Counted from the stretch's first letter, positions 35,564-44,091 are shown. The stretch is DNA of 64,000 nucleotides from Streptomyces sp. MMG1533 (GCF_001279775.1 NZ_LGDG01000216.1:1-64000), one strand, 5' to 3'. Numbers and translations: made by a program. The notes: generated from the letters alone by a model not told the origin.

Positions 35564-37033
35564 ATGGACATGAAATACAGGTGGCCGAGAAAGGTCCGCC
35601 AGGGCCTGTTAACCGCGGCCACGCTGACCTTCTCGCTGCTGCTCGGAACCACTTCGGCGGTCGCCGCGCCCGCAGCGGCGAGCCCCACCGTCACCGGTCC
35701 GGTGACCGGCGGAAACGGCGCCGTCGTGTTGCAGGGAACGACGTTCGGCCTCGGCAGCGTGGGATACACGCAATCCGAGTTCCTCCTGTCCGGAAACGCC
35801 GCGTCCTACGTACCGGAAGCGCCCCTCGACTCCGACGGGCGCTGGCAGGTGACCCCCGCGAGCACCGCGCCGTACACCACCCGGCTCGTCGTGAACCGGC
35901 CGGTCGATCCGGCCCGCTTCAACGGAACCGTCGTCGTGGAATGGCTGAACGTCTCCGCCGGCCTCGACGCGGCACCGGAGTGGATCTACGCCCACAACGA
36001 GCTGATCCGCGAGGGCTACGCCTGGGTCGGCGTATCCGCGCAGGCCGTCGGGGCGAACGCCACCCGGACCACGGATCCGGTGCGTTACGCGGCCCTGTCC
36101 CACCCCGGCGACAGCTACTCCTACGACATCTACTCGCAGGCCGGCCAGGCCGTACGGGACTCCGCCGCCACGGTCCTCGACGGGCTTCGCCCACGCACCG
36201 TGCTGGCCAATGGCGAGTCGCAGTCAGCGTTCCGCCTCACCACGTACATCAACGCGATCCATCCCCTGGTGTCCGTGTACGACGGTTTCCTCGTGCACAG
36301 CCGCCGGGACATCGGCGCGCCGCTGTCGCAGGCACCCCAGGCGGACGTCCCGACTCCGCCGGTCGTCCGGTTCCGCCCTGACCTGGACGCGCCGGTACTC
36401 ACCGTGCAGACCGAGAACGACGTGATGACCCTCGGTTCCCTGTCGGCCCGGCAGGCCGACTCGTCCCGCCTCCGGCTCTGGGAGGCGGCCGGCACCGCGC
36501 ACGCCGACGCCTACATCGGCCTCGGTGCGGGTGACGACGGCAGCGGGACCGCGGGCCTCCAGGGGCTGAACGCCATGCTGAATCCCCCGACCCGGACCGG
36601 CTGCGGCTCGCCGATCAACACCGGCCAGGCGCACTATGTCCTGGACGCCGCCGAGCACGCGTTGAACCGATGGGCCACCACCGGTGTCGCCCCGGCCAAG
36701 GCACCCCGGCTGCAGGTGGGCACCTCCGGTTCCGCACCCGTCTTCGTCCTCGATGCCCACGGCAACGTCAAGGGCGGCCTCCGCACACCGGCGGTCGACG
36801 TGCCGGTAGCCACTCTGTCCGGCCTCGGGCAGTCCGGGGCGTCGTTCTGCTTCCTGTTCGGCACGACCACCCCCTTCGGCGCCGAGAAGCTGGCGACTCT
36901 GTATCCCAGCCATGCCGCGTTCGTCGCGAAGTGGTCGGCGAGCACCGCTCAGGGTGCCGCCGCGGGATTCATCCGCCCGGCCGACGCGGCCGAGCTGGTC
37001 AGGGCAGCCGCCGACTCCGGCATCGGCGGCTGA
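35564..37033 (+). CDS. Secreted alpha/beta-hydrolase-domain protein
   Basis: 489 residues. Signal peptide with a basic start and hydrophobic core at about 12-33, cleavage near AVAA-P. Alpha/beta-hydrolase features: nucleophile-type NGESQSAFRL, an acidic loop at QTENDVM and His in GTAHADAY, as expected for a Ser-Asp/Glu-His triad. Paired Cys occur in RTGCGSPIN and GASFCFLFG. Substrate unknown; an extracellular ester or amide hydrolase is likely. The start is supported by AGGAG 35-50 bases downstream of an AT-rich stretch. Confidence 0.85.
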   Translation: MDMKYRWPRKVRQGLLTAATLTFSLLLGTTSAVAAPAAASPTVTGPVTGGNGAVVLQGTTFGLGSVGYTQSEFLLSGNAASYVPEAPLDSDGRWQVTPASTAPYTTRLVVNRPVDPARFNGTVVVEWLNVSAGLDAAPEWIYAHNELIREGYAWVGVSAQAVGANATRTTDPVRYAALSHPGDSYSYDIYSQAGQAVRDSAATVLDGLRPRTVLANGESQSAFRLTTYINAIHPLVSVYDGFLVHSRRDIGAPLSQAPQADVPTPPVVRFRPDLDAPVLTVQTENDVMTLGSLSARQADSSRLRLWEAAGTAHADAYIGLGAGDDGSGTAGLQGLNAMLNPPTRTGCGSPINTGQAHYVLDAAEHALNRWATTGVAPAKAPRLQVGTSGSAPVFVLDAHGNVKGGLRTPAVDVPVATLSGLGQSGASFCFLFGTTTPFGAEKLATLYPSHAAFVAKWSASTAQGAAAGFIRPADAAELVRAAADSGIGG

Positions 37034-37059
37034 CCCCGCCCCCGCCCGCCGACCCCGAT

Positions 37060-37095
37060 GGGCCGCACCGCATGCTCGACCGTGCGGTGCGGCCC
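37060..37095 (+). terminator. Terminator after the secreted hydrolase
   Basis: GGGCCGCACCGCA (37060-37072) and TGCGGTGCGGCCC (37083-37095) form a 13-bp perfect stem with a 10-base loop, then GTTCTCTC. Confidence 0.8.
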
Positions 37096-37133
37096 GTTCT
37101 CTCGCGCGGAGGCGGGTGTGCGGACCGCCTCGG

Positions 37134-37242
37134 ACAGACCCCGGGCAGACCCCGGGCAGACCCCGGGCAGACCCCGGGCAGACCCCGGGCAGACCTCGGA
37201 CAGACCCCGGACAGACCCCGGACAGCCTCGGACGGACCTCGG
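37134..37242. repeat. Tandem array of ten 11-bp units
   Basis: Ten consecutive units of the form (A/G)CAGACCCCGG. Units 2-5 are identical and one unit (37222-37231) is 10 bp. The array lies between convergent genes, after a terminator. Eleven is not a multiple of three, so it is not a coding repeat. Confidence 0.9.
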
Positions 37243-37270
37243 GCAGAGAAGGCGGAGCCGACAGAGCAGC

Positions 37271-38599
37271 TCAGCGCAGGCGCCGCCTCCCCGGCATGAA
37301 CGTGAACACCGCGCCGCCCAGCAGGATCGCCGTGCCGGCGACCAGGCCCAGGGCCTTGAGTGCACCGTTGTCCTCGGCGCCGGTCTCGGCCAGGCCGCCG
37401 CCCGTCGACGAGCTCGAGCCGCCCGCCGTGCCCGAAGCCGCGGAACCACCGGCCGCGCCGCTCGCCTGCTGCGTGGTGTCCAGGGTGAGGGAGACCATCG
37501 ACTCGGTCGGCGTGCAGGTCGTGGTCGTGCCGAGGGCGTTGATCGTCAGGACACCCGGCGACAGGGTCGACTCGCCCGTGGCGCCCGGCTTGTAGGTACC
37601 GGTGAGGTCCGGGATCTCGATCGGGTCGCCGGACTTGATGTCCTCGGCGTTCGTGGGGCCCTCCACATGGACGGTGCCCTTGTCGGCGCCGCCGAGGGCC
37701 ACCTCCATCGACGGCTTGACCGAGCCCTTGGGGATGTCGGCCGGGCTGTCCATCACCGACTTCTTGAACTGGACGGTGAGGTCGTAGCTCCCGCCGTTCT
37801 TCTTGGCGTCGATCTGCACCGGCGAGGTCGCGTCCTTGTCCCCGATGGGCGTCTTGCAGGCGTACGGCACCTGGACCTCCTTGCCGGTGAAGTCCGTCTG
37901 GCCGTCACCGCCGCCGGTCCCACCGCCGCCCGTGTCCGTGCCCTGGCTCTCGGTGGCCGAGGCGCTCGGTGTCGCCGTCGGGGTCGCGGACGCGCTGTCC
38001 GTCGGATCCGGCGACTGAGTGGGCGTCGAAGTCCCGTCCCCCGCCGCCACGTTGATGGTCGCCGCCGGCTGGACGGCCTGAGTCGGCGCGCACTTCGTGT
38101 CCGTCGACATGACGTTGATGTCGTACGCGTCCGGCGTCAGCGTCACCTCCCCCGGCGCCGTCAGCTTCAGCGTGCCCTTCATGTCGGACAGCACCATCTC
38201 GCCGCCCTTGGGAATGGCGGGGTTCTCGCGCGGTCCCTGCATCGCGACGTCGGCGGTCTGCGCACCGGCCGCCTTGAGGGTGCCGGACGGCTGGACGGAG
38301 TCGGCCGGCAGGTCGATCAGGTCCGGGTTCTTCGAGGCGGCCTGCACGAACTTCCACACCACCTCGACCTCGTCGCCGACCGTCGCCGTGGCCGGCGCGG
38401 TGATCTCCACCTCGGTGGTGCCGTCGACAGGGGGCAGTCCGGCGGCCGCGGGCGGCACGCACCGGGTCGCGTACGCCACCTCGGCGGCCTGGGCGGGCAC
38501 GGCGGCGACGCCGAGCACCAGGGCGACGCCCGCCGCCCCCGCCCCCACTCTTCGTACACCGAGTACGCCGACCGGTGTGACTCTCCTTCGCATGCTCAC
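37271..38599 (-). CDS. Surface protein with LAETG sorting signal and repeated DUF6801-like domains
   Basis: 442 residues from GTG 38599, overlapping the previous stop as GTGA. ATG 38593 is also possible. Signal peptide ends near AAVPAQA-A. Two related domains follow: one from about 40 to 175 and one from about 250 to 375 (PYACKTPIGDKDATSPVQI, GTLTINALGTTTT-like). A Ser/Thr/Pro/Gly linker lies between, then a tail with GLAETGAEDNG, a hydrophobic segment and GRRRLR. The LAETG motif suits a class E-type actinomycete sortase. Confidence 0.85.
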   Translation of the reverse strand: MSMRRRVTPVGVLGVRRVGAGAAGVALVLGVAAVPAQAAEVAYATRCVPPAAAGLPPVDGTTEVEITAPATATVGDEVEVVWKFVQAASKNPDLIDLPADSVQPSGTLKAAGAQTADVAMQGPRENPAIPKGGEMVLSDMKGTLKLTAPGEVTLTPDAYDINVMSTDTKCAPTQAVQPAATINVAAGDGTSTPTQSPDPTDSASATPTATPSASATESQGTDTGGGGTGGGDGQTDFTGKEVQVPYACKTPIGDKDATSPVQIDAKKNGGSYDLTVQFKKSVMDSPADIPKGSVKPSMEVALGGADKGTVHVEGPTNAEDIKSGDPIEIPDLTGTYKPGATGESTLSPGVLTINALGTTTTCTPTESMVSLTLDTTQQASGAAGGSAASGTAGGSSSSTGGGLAETGAEDNGALKALGLVAGTAILLGGAVFTFMPGRRRLR

Positions 38600-39699
38600 G
38601 GGGGTCCCTTCCTGGTGGGAGTCGTTGGACTCGTCGGGTTGTCGTCGTGCGGTGCGGAGAGCCGACCGGCCGTCCCCGGATCGGCGTCCGGGGTGAACCA
38701 CGGCAGGGTCGAAGCGGCGGGGGGCGGCTGGGCCGAGGGGGACCTCAGCCCCGGCAACCCCGGCAGCCGCAGGGCGAGTTCGGGCATCCGAAGTCCTGGG
38801 CGGCCACCGCGGGCCCCGCCCGGGCGTCGCGGCCGTACCCGGTCCACCACCGCCATCCCGGCGCGGAACACCGCGGCCGGCACGACCAGGCAGACCAGAA
38901 CCCAGAACAGGGTCACGCCCCAGGGCCGCCCCACGCCCCAGGGCTGCTCGGCGAGGACCTTCCCGCCGTATTTCAGCGACACCGTGTAGTCGCCGTGCGC
39001 GCCGCCCGTCAGCTCGACGGGCAGCTCGATCCGTGCCTTCTTCCCCGGCCGGATCGTGCCGCGCCACTGCTGTTCCTCCCACTGCGGGGCGAACACGCCG
39101 TGGGAGGTACCGACCTGGAAGACGGGGTTCTTGACGGCGGACGTGCCGACGTTGCCGACGGTGAAGACCAGGGTGCGGGCGGGCGGTGCCCCGAACCAGG
39201 TCAGCAGCCCGCTCGACCCGTCGAGCCGGGTGTCGGTGAGGACCGACAGCCGTCCGCCCGACGGCTCGGCGGGCAGCGGTTCGACCGCGTGCCCGGCGAC
39301 CTGGAAGATCGCGTCGGCCTCGGCCTTCGCCCCCTCCACCGTCGCCACGTGCACCACGCACGGACATGGCACCGGCGGCTCGGCGACCGGCAGCTTCCGG
39401 CTGAACCGCCCCTCGGCGTCGGTGGTCACGGCCCGGCCGTCCGCGTTGGCGCAGGAGTTGGTGCCGCCGACCACACCCCGCGACGGTACGGACTGCCCGC
39501 AGACCAGGATCATCAGCAGCGCCCGCGCCCGCCAGCCGTCCCCGGTGACGGTGATCGAACCCCCCGTCCCCGCCTGCGACTTGGACAACCTCACACTCGG
39601 CCCGTCCGCTGCCGCACCCGTGCCCGTGCCCGCCGAGGACAGCAGGAGCAGCGCGAGCACCATGACCAGCACCGGAATCCGCCGCACCTTGCCGCTCAC
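38596..39699 (-). CDS. Secreted, membrane-anchored beta-sandwich protein
   Basis: 367 residues. Signal peptide at 1-30. Extracytoplasmic part of two beta-rich domains (ITVTGDGWRARALLMILVCG with paired Cys; then TLVFTVGNVGTSAV and YTVSLKYGGKVLAEQPWG, Ig-like). A membrane helix at about 265-285 (VTLFWVLVCLVVPAAVF) and a Pro-rich cytoplasmic tail follow. Coupled by overlaps to both neighbours (ATGA upstream, GTGA downstream). It probably assembles with the LAETG protein; function unknown. Confidence 0.7.
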   Translation of the reverse strand: MSGKVRRIPVLVMVLALLLLSSAGTGTGAAADGPSVRLSKSQAGTGGSITVTGDGWRARALLMILVCGQSVPSRGVVGGTNSCANADGRAVTTDAEGRFSRKLPVAEPPVPCPCVVHVATVEGAKAEADAIFQVAGHAVEPLPAEPSGGRLSVLTDTRLDGSSGLLTWFGAPPARTLVFTVGNVGTSAVKNPVFQVGTSHGVFAPQWEEQQWRGTIRPGKKARIELPVELTGGAHGDYTVSLKYGGKVLAEQPWGVGRPWGVTLFWVLVCLVVPAAVFRAGMAVVDRVRPRRPGGARGGRPGLRMPELALRLPGLPGLRSPSAQPPPAASTLPWFTPDADPGTAGRLSAPHDDNPTSPTTPTRKGPP

Positions 39700-40523
39700 G
39701 TCATCGCTCCCGTCAACTCGACGTCCGTACGCGGAGATTCGGCCGGCTCGCCGCTACGGCGCCCAAGCCGTCGTACGACGACGAAGGCGCCGAGCAGAGC
39801 CGCCGCCGCACCCCCGGCCCCCGCCACCGCACCCCACGGCACGAACCGCGCCGAGGCCTCCCCCGTGTCGTGCGCCCCGTCCGCCGCCGTCACCGTCAGC
39901 CGTACGTCGACCGCGTCCAGGGCGGGCCGGTCGGGCCACCGCTCGAAGAGGCGGACGCGGCGGCCCGGCGGCAGTTCGACGGGGAGGGTGCGAGGGGCGC
40001 GGTCCAGGACCGGACCGAACAGGCCGTCCGCGCGCACGGCGAGCTTCGGCACGAGGGCCGTCGTGCCGCGGTTGACCAGCTCGTACGTGATGCGGTCGCC
40101 GTGGACGGCCACGTCCTCGACGGTCAGCGCGGACAACCGCGGCACGGTGACGCGCAGTTGGAGACCGACGCGCCGGGTGCCGCCGTCCGCGTCGCGCGCG
40201 ACGATCTCGGCCCTGCGGTCTCCGGGCGGGACTCTCACCGTGAAGGGGACGTCGGCGCGGGTACGGGCGGGGACGCGTACGGCGGTCTCGGCGAAGGCGA
40301 CCGGGACGCCGGTGCCGTGAAGCCGTACGGTGATCGCCCCGGCGCCCCGGTTCGTCACGGACACCGTGTCCTGCAGGACGCTCCCGGGGGTGCCCTCGCC
40401 GTAGAAGGACGGGCGCCCGCCGCCGGAGGGCGCGAGGGACCACCCGTCGGCGGCGGCGGCCGTGGGGACGGGGCTCAGCAGGACCAGCAGCGACAGACAC
40501 AGGACACGGGTGGCGGACGGCAT
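39696..40523 (-). CDS. Membrane-anchored beta-sandwich protein (NEW-type domains)
   Basis: 275 residues from ATG 40523 with GGAG upstream at 8 bases; TTG 40538 in the same frame is rejected for lack of a ribosome site. Signal peptide to about residue 25, then tandem Ig-like folds (SVTNRGAGAITVRLHGTGVP, YELVNRGTTALVPKLAVRAD) as in DUF916-type cell-surface proteins. One membrane helix lies near the C-terminus (VAGAGGAAAALLGAFVVV). It is the first gene of a three-gene surface operon. Confidence 0.75.
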   Translation of the reverse strand: MPSATRVLCLSLLVLLSPVPTAAAADGWSLAPSGGGRPSFYGEGTPGSVLQDTVSVTNRGAGAITVRLHGTGVPVAFAETAVRVPARTRADVPFTVRVPPGDRRAEIVARDADGGTRRVGLQLRVTVPRLSALTVEDVAVHGDRITYELVNRGTTALVPKLAVRADGLFGPVLDRAPRTLPVELPPGRRVRLFERWPDRPALDAVDVRLTVTAADGAHDTGEASARFVPWGAVAGAGGAAAALLGAFVVVRRLGRRSGEPAESPRTDVELTGAMT

Positions 40524-40561
40524 CGGCGGCTCCGTCAAGGAGGGGCGGCGCGCTGGGGGTG

Positions 40562-40585
40562 CCCCCAGTCGTTGAGCACTGGGGG
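40562..40585. terminator. Hairpin between surface-protein genes
   Basis: CCCCCAGT (40562-40569) and ACTGGGGG (40578-40585) form an 8-bp stem with an 8-base loop, next to a second GGGGGTGCCCCC dyad. The sequence resembles a dispersed Streptomyces intergenic element seen elsewhere from memory. It lies between the LPQTG gene and the surface operon. Confidence 0.5.
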
Positions 40586-40632
40586 AGCCTCGTCGGGTGG
40601 CCGGGCGAGGGGCGGGCGTACGGCTGCATCCG

Positions 40633-41325
40633 TCAGCGGCGCGCCGCCTGGTTCCTCCGCGTCAGCCACAGCGCGCCCGCCGCGCCCGCGAGCAGCACCG
40701 TGCCGCCCAGGGTGCCGAGGGCGATCGCGGAGTCCTCGGGGCCGGTCTGCGGCAGGTCGGTTCCGGAGTCGCCCGAGTCGGAGCCGCTCTGCGGGACGCC
40801 ACCGCCCGCCGCCGTGACGTCCAGGCTCAGCGACGGCCCGGGACTGTTCGTCGGCGTGCAAGTCGTCGTCGTACCCAGCGCCTTGATGGTGAGCACACCC
40901 GCGGTGAAGGTGACCTTGCCGGTCTTCTTCGGTGTGTACGTGCCCGACAGGTCGTTGATCTTGATGGGAGTGTTCGCGGGGATCGCGGCCTGGTTGGCGG
41001 GACCGGTCACCGCGAGGGTCCCGCTGTCGGCGCCGCCCAGTTTGACGGTGGCACTCGGGTTCATCGCACCCTTGCCCAGTTCGACGGGGCTGGAGGAGAC
41101 GCCCTTCTGCCACGACATGGTGACCTTGTAGCCACCGCCGCTCTTGACGGCCTCGATGTCGATGGGCGAGACGGCGCTCTTGTCGCCGATCGGCGTCTTG
41201 CACTGGTAGTTGACGTCGACGACCTCGGCGTGGGCTGCGGGGGCGGCCATCAGCACCGCCGAGCCGGCCAGGGCCGCGGCGGACGCGAGCGCGGCGGTTC
41301 GTTTCTGGTACGTCCGGTTCGACAC
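40633..41325 (-). CDS. LPQTG-anchored surface protein with DUF6801-like domain
   Basis: 230 residues. Signal peptide (ALAGSAVLMAAPAAHA), then one domain of the type found twice in the gene at 37271 (YQCKTPIGDKSAVSPIDIE, LGKGAMNPSATVKLGGADSG, IKALGTTTTCTP). A Ser/Gly/Asp linker precedes the sortase signal DLPQTGPEDS, a hydrophobic helix and RRNQAARR. GTG 41325 follows GAGG/CGAGG. It is probably anchored to the cell wall by sortase; no sortase gene lies in the window. Confidence 0.85.
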   Translation of the reverse strand: MSNRTYQKRTAALASAAALAGSAVLMAAPAAHAEVVDVNYQCKTPIGDKSAVSPIDIEAVKSGGGYKVTMSWQKGVSSSPVELGKGAMNPSATVKLGGADSGTLAVTGPANQAAIPANTPIKINDLSGTYTPKKTGKVTFTAGVLTIKALGTTTTCTPTNSPGPSLSLDVTAAGGGVPQSGSDSGDSGTDLPQTGPEDSAIALGTLGGTVLLAGAAGALWLTRRNQAARR

Positions 41326-41341
41326 CTCGGGGCCTCATTCC

Positions 41342-41367
41342 TGACGGCACATCAGATCGGCCGTCAA
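41342..41367 (-). promoter_or_regulatory. Dyad overlapping a -35 hexamer upstream of the LPQTG gene
   Basis: TGACGGC (41342-41348) and GCCGTCA (41360-41366) form a 7-bp dyad with an 11-base gap. On the minus strand TTGACG (41367-41362) lies at the outer end and could be a -35. No good -10 is seen. Confidence 0.35.
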
Positions 41368-41404
41368 GGTACGCCCGGGGTCGTGGAGAGGGAAGACAAA
41401 GTGC

Positions 41405-41430
41405 GCGTCGGATCTGTGGTGATCCGACGC
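41405..41430 (-). terminator. Terminator after the anti-sigma gene
   Basis: GCGTCGGATC (41405-41414) and GATCCGACGC (41421-41430) form a perfect 10-bp stem with a 6-base loop. On the minus strand GCACTTTGTCTT follows. A second dyad GTAACCC/GGGTTAC (41468-41474/41483-41489) overlaps the gene's end. Confidence 0.65.
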
Positions 41431-41485
41431 GTGCGACGTGACGTACGAAGAGCGATTCGAACCGCGGGTAACCCCTGTTGGCGGG

Positions 41486-42058
41486 TTACGCGGGTGCCCC
41501 CAGCTCGGCCCAGACCCGCTTGCCCGAGACCCCGGGGGTGCGAACGACCCCCCAGTCCAGGCACAGCCGCTGCACGATGAACATGCCGTGGCCGCCGGGG
41601 CGGCCGGCGCGATGCGGGGTGCGCGGGGACGGCTGGCCGGTGCCCTTGTCGGAGACCTCGACCCGGATCACCTTCCTGTCGCAGGTGATCCACATCTCGT
41701 CCGGGCCCTCGGCGTGCAGACAGGCGTTGGTGACCAGTTCGGAGACCACGAGCAGCACGTCCTCGGCGGCGGCCCGCTGGTCGGCGGTCGCGGCGGGCAG
41801 CCAGCCCCACGCGTACAGCGCCTGGCGGGTGAAGTCACGGGCGAGCGGGACGACACCGCTCTCGCCTTCGAAACTCAGCCTGCGGACCTGACGCCCACGC
41901 CCCCCCGACGACACGACCACATCCCCGTCTGACGCCCCGGACTCGGGCGCGCCCCTCTCGGACGCCCCGGTCTCGGGCGCGCCCCTCTCGGACGCTCCGG
42001 AAGCGCCGCTGGGCTCCGGGCGGCGGTCGCCCGGCGGGTAAGGCCGGGTGGTGCTCAT
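41486..42058 (-). CDS. HATPase anti-sigma factor (RsbW/PrsI-like)
   Basis: 190 residues. The first 45 are low-complexity with a GASERGAPE repeat. Then a GHKL ATPase: VSELVTNACLHA (N box), VSDKGTGQPSP (G1) and GRPGGHGMFIVQRL (G2). Such serine kinases bind and inactivate SigB-type sigma factors and phosphorylate an antagonist. The neighbouring STAS protein (42278) and sigma factor (42915) complete the switch. From memory this is the SigI/PrsI/ArsI arrangement of S. coelicolor. Confidence 0.88.
   Translation of the reverse strand: MSTTRPYPPGDRRPEPSGASGASERGAPETGASERGAPESGASDGDVVVSSGGRGRQVRRLSFEGESGVVPLARDFTRQALYAWGWLPAATADQRAAAEDVLLVVSELVTNACLHAEGPDEMWITCDRKVIRVEVSDKGTGQPSPRTPHRAGRPGGHGMFIVQRLCLDWGVVRTPGVSGKRVWAELGAPA
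41931..41990. repeat. Two 30-bp direct repeats in the anti-sigma gene
   Basis: Bases 41931-41960 and 41961-41990 differ at one position (A/T at 41941/41971). They encode two copies of a ten-residue Gly/Ala/Ser/Glu/Arg/Pro unit in the disordered N-terminus. A partial third unit follows. Confidence 0.9.
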
Positions 42059-42277
42059 CAGCGCTTCACCTCACCGATTCACCAGTTCACGATTCAAAAG
42101 TCCCGCGCAGTCCGTCCCTGCGCAGTCGGTCACCGAACAGTCAGTACGGGAGTCTCCTGCCCGACCGGACCGGTAGAACACCCCTGCATTCGGCACGAAA
42201 GCCGTGACACCTGAAAGGCGCTGGTCACAGGGGGACGAGCGAGGCACGGTCACCATGGTCGGGCAGGCCCCGCCGGC

Positions 42278-42664
42278 TCAGCCGGTCTCGCCCGACTCGT
42301 CGGCCAAGGCCGCATCCAGGGTGTCATGGACAGTGAAGACAGCATCGGCCCCCGTGATCTCGAAGACGCGTGCCACCACGGGCAGCATCCCCGCCAGATG
42401 CACCCCACCCCCGGCAGCCTCGGCCTTCAGTCGTGCGCCCAGCAGAACGTTCAGCCCGGTGGAGTCGCAGAACTCCAGACGCGAGCAGTCGACCACCAGT
42501 CGACTGAACCCCTTGTCAAGGCAGTCCTCGAGTGGCTCACGCAACAAATCGGCGGTGTGGTGATCCAACTCACCCGCCGGGGTCACAACGGCGCTGGAGC
42601 CCGTTTCCCGAACCTCGACCAGAAGCCGGCCCGACTGTGCGCTGCCGACTGTCCCGCGGTCCAT
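42278..42664 (-). CDS. Anti-sigma factor antagonist (STAS, ArsI-like)
   Basis: 128 residues, one STAS domain: PAGELDHHTADLLREPLED, phospho-acceptor Ser in LEFCDSTGLNVLLG, and GVHLAGMLPVVARVFEITG. When unphosphorylated it would capture the anti-sigma factor and free the sigma factor. The 220 bases between it and the anti-sigma gene contain no other gene. Confidence 0.9.
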   Translation of the reverse strand: MDRGTVGSAQSGRLLVEVRETGSSAVVTPAGELDHHTADLLREPLEDCLDKGFSRLVVDCSRLEFCDSTGLNVLLGARLKAEAAGGGVHLAGMLPVVARVFEITGADAVFTVHDTLDAALADESGETG

Positions 42665-42914
42665 GCCGTCTTCTCTCCCGACGTCGTGGCTGCTGACTGA
42701 CGCCCCCGAACACTACGCCTTCTCCACACCCTCCGACACCCGAACAACCGCCCACAAACGGACATAACCGCACATAATGCACTTGCGGTGGCCTCGGGAA
42801 ACCGGGTAGGGCTAGTAGGGACACGTACTCGACACGGCCGGCTTTGGAGGCGCCGCACACCGCAGTGCACAAACTGGCTTCGGCAGCCATATGCCGAGAA
42901 CGATGGAGGACATC
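42665..42914. other. Divergent region between STAS and sigma genes
   Basis: About 250 bases with no gene. The relatively AT-rich stretch 42760-42780 may hold a promoter. GGGTAGGGC near 42806 resembles part of a SigB-type -10 (GGGTAT) but no GTTT-like -35 stands at the right distance, so no claim is made. GGAGGA (42905-42910) precedes the sigma gene. Confidence 0.25.
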
Positions 42915-43808
42915 ATGTCACCCCGGCTCGACGCATCGCATACCCATGAAGCGACGTCGACATCCCCCCCGGAACATCTGGATCCCATCGAGCAGGACGA
43001 CGTACTCGCAGGGCTCCCGGAGATCCCCCCTTATGACGAGGTGGGGCCGATGGACGCACGGGCTCTGTCGAAGACCCTCTTCGCGCGCCTCGAGTCGCTG
43101 GAGGAGGGCACCCACGAGTACTCGTACGTCCGCAACACGCTCGTCGAACTCAACCTCGCCCTGGTCAAGTTCGCCGCCTCCCGCTTTCGCTCCCGCAGTG
43201 AGCCGATGGAGGACATCATCCAGGTCGGCACGATCGGCCTGATCAAGGCGATCGACCGCTTCGAACTCAGCCGTGGTGTGGAGTTCCCCACCTTCGCGAT
43301 GCCAACCATCGTGGGCGAGATCAAGCGCTTCTTCCGCGACACGTCGTGGTCCGTGCGCGTACCGCGTCGGCTTCAGGAACTCCGGCTCGACCTGGCCAAG
43401 GCCGGCGACGAGCTGGCCCAGAAGCTGGACCGCGCGCCCACCGTGGGCGAACTCGCGGAGCGCCTGGGCCTGTCCAAGGACGAGGTCGTCGAGGGCATGG
43501 CGGCCTCGAACGCGTACACCGCCTCCTCCCTGGACGCCCAGCCCGAGGAGGACGACTCCGAAGGCGCCCTCGCGGATCGCATCGGCTACGAGGACCACGG
43601 GCTCGAAGGCATCGAGTACGTCGAGTCGTTGAAGCCGCTCATCGCGGAACTCCCCTCCCGCGACCGCACGATCCTCTCCCTGCGCTTCGTCGCGGGCATG
43701 ACCCAGTCCGAGATCGGCGACGAACTCGGCATCTCGCAGATGCACGTGTCCCGGCTGCTGTCGCGGACGCTGGTGCGGCTGCGGAAGGGGCTGACGGTCG
43801 AGGAGTGA
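42915..43808 (+). CDS. SigB/SigF-type RNA polymerase sigma factor
   Basis: 297 residues from ATG 42915 (GGAGGA just upstream; ATG 42891 and 42903 are in frame). Region 2: VRNTLVELNLALVKFAASRF, EDIIQVGTIGLIKAIDRFEL, FPTFAMPTIVGEIKRFFRD; region 3 with APTVGELAERLGLSKDEV; region 4 LPSRDRTILSLRFVAGMTQS with the HTH EIGDELGISQMHVSRLLSR. It directs core polymerase to stress or osmotic promoters under partner-switch control by the two preceding genes. Confidence 0.92.
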   Translation: MSPRLDASHTHEATSTSPPEHLDPIEQDDVLAGLPEIPPYDEVGPMDARALSKTLFARLESLEEGTHEYSYVRNTLVELNLALVKFAASRFRSRSEPMEDIIQVGTIGLIKAIDRFELSRGVEFPTFAMPTIVGEIKRFFRDTSWSVRVPRRLQELRLDLAKAGDELAQKLDRAPTVGELAERLGLSKDEVVEGMAASNAYTASSLDAQPEEDDSEGALADRIGYEDHGLEGIEYVESLKPLIAELPSRDRTILSLRFVAGMTQSEIGDELGISQMHVSRLLSRTLVRLRKGLTVEE

Positions 43809-43903
43809 CGGCGGGCGCCGCCGCGCGCCGTCGACGGTGACTGCGCGACCCGGCCCGTGTGGGCCGGGTTGCGGCCGTTGCGCTCAGGCGGATCGTCGGT
43901 GAC

Positions 43904-43958
43904 TCTTCGACGGCTGTTCGACGGCTCTTCGGCGAATCTTCGGCGGATCTTCGACGGC
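43904..43958. repeat. Five tandem 11-bp units
   Basis: Five consecutive units of TCTTCGACGGC type: 43904-43914, 43915-43925 (G at position 2), 43926-43936, 43937-43947 and 43948-43958. They lie between the sigma gene and the next gene. The period equals that of the array at 37134-37242, though the sequence differs. Confidence 0.85.
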
Positions 43959-44091
43959 TGAAAGCTTGCTGTTACCCGGGGGAACCCCTTTCCTCACGGG
44001 GATCTCGTCCATCACTATGGTCACCCTTCACAGACTGGCTGGTACGTCAGGACGGGCGGGGTTGGCTTCGCGGGGGCGAGGAGGCGGGTGG

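Noticed and set aside
36000..37033. Secreted hydrolase as a known depolymerase
   Set aside because: The triad is plausible but no substrate-specific feature could be identified.
37134..37242. Short regular repeats that could suggest a CRISPR array
   Set aside because: Units are 11 bp, directly abutting, with no spacers and no cas genes nearby.
38600..39367. Upstream extension of the LAETG protein frame
   Set aside because: It overlaps the coupled gene at 38596-39699 and lacks protein-like sequence; the signal peptide begins at GTG 38599.
41454..41463. GATTCGAACC, the complement of a tRNA T-loop (GGTTCGAATC)
   Set aside because: Flanking bases do not form a T-stem or acceptor stem, and no anticodon or D-arm is present within 100 bases on either strand.
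42800..42815. SigB-type promoter before the sigma gene
   Set aside because: A GGGTAG-like hexamer exists but no GTTT-type -35 lies at the required distance.
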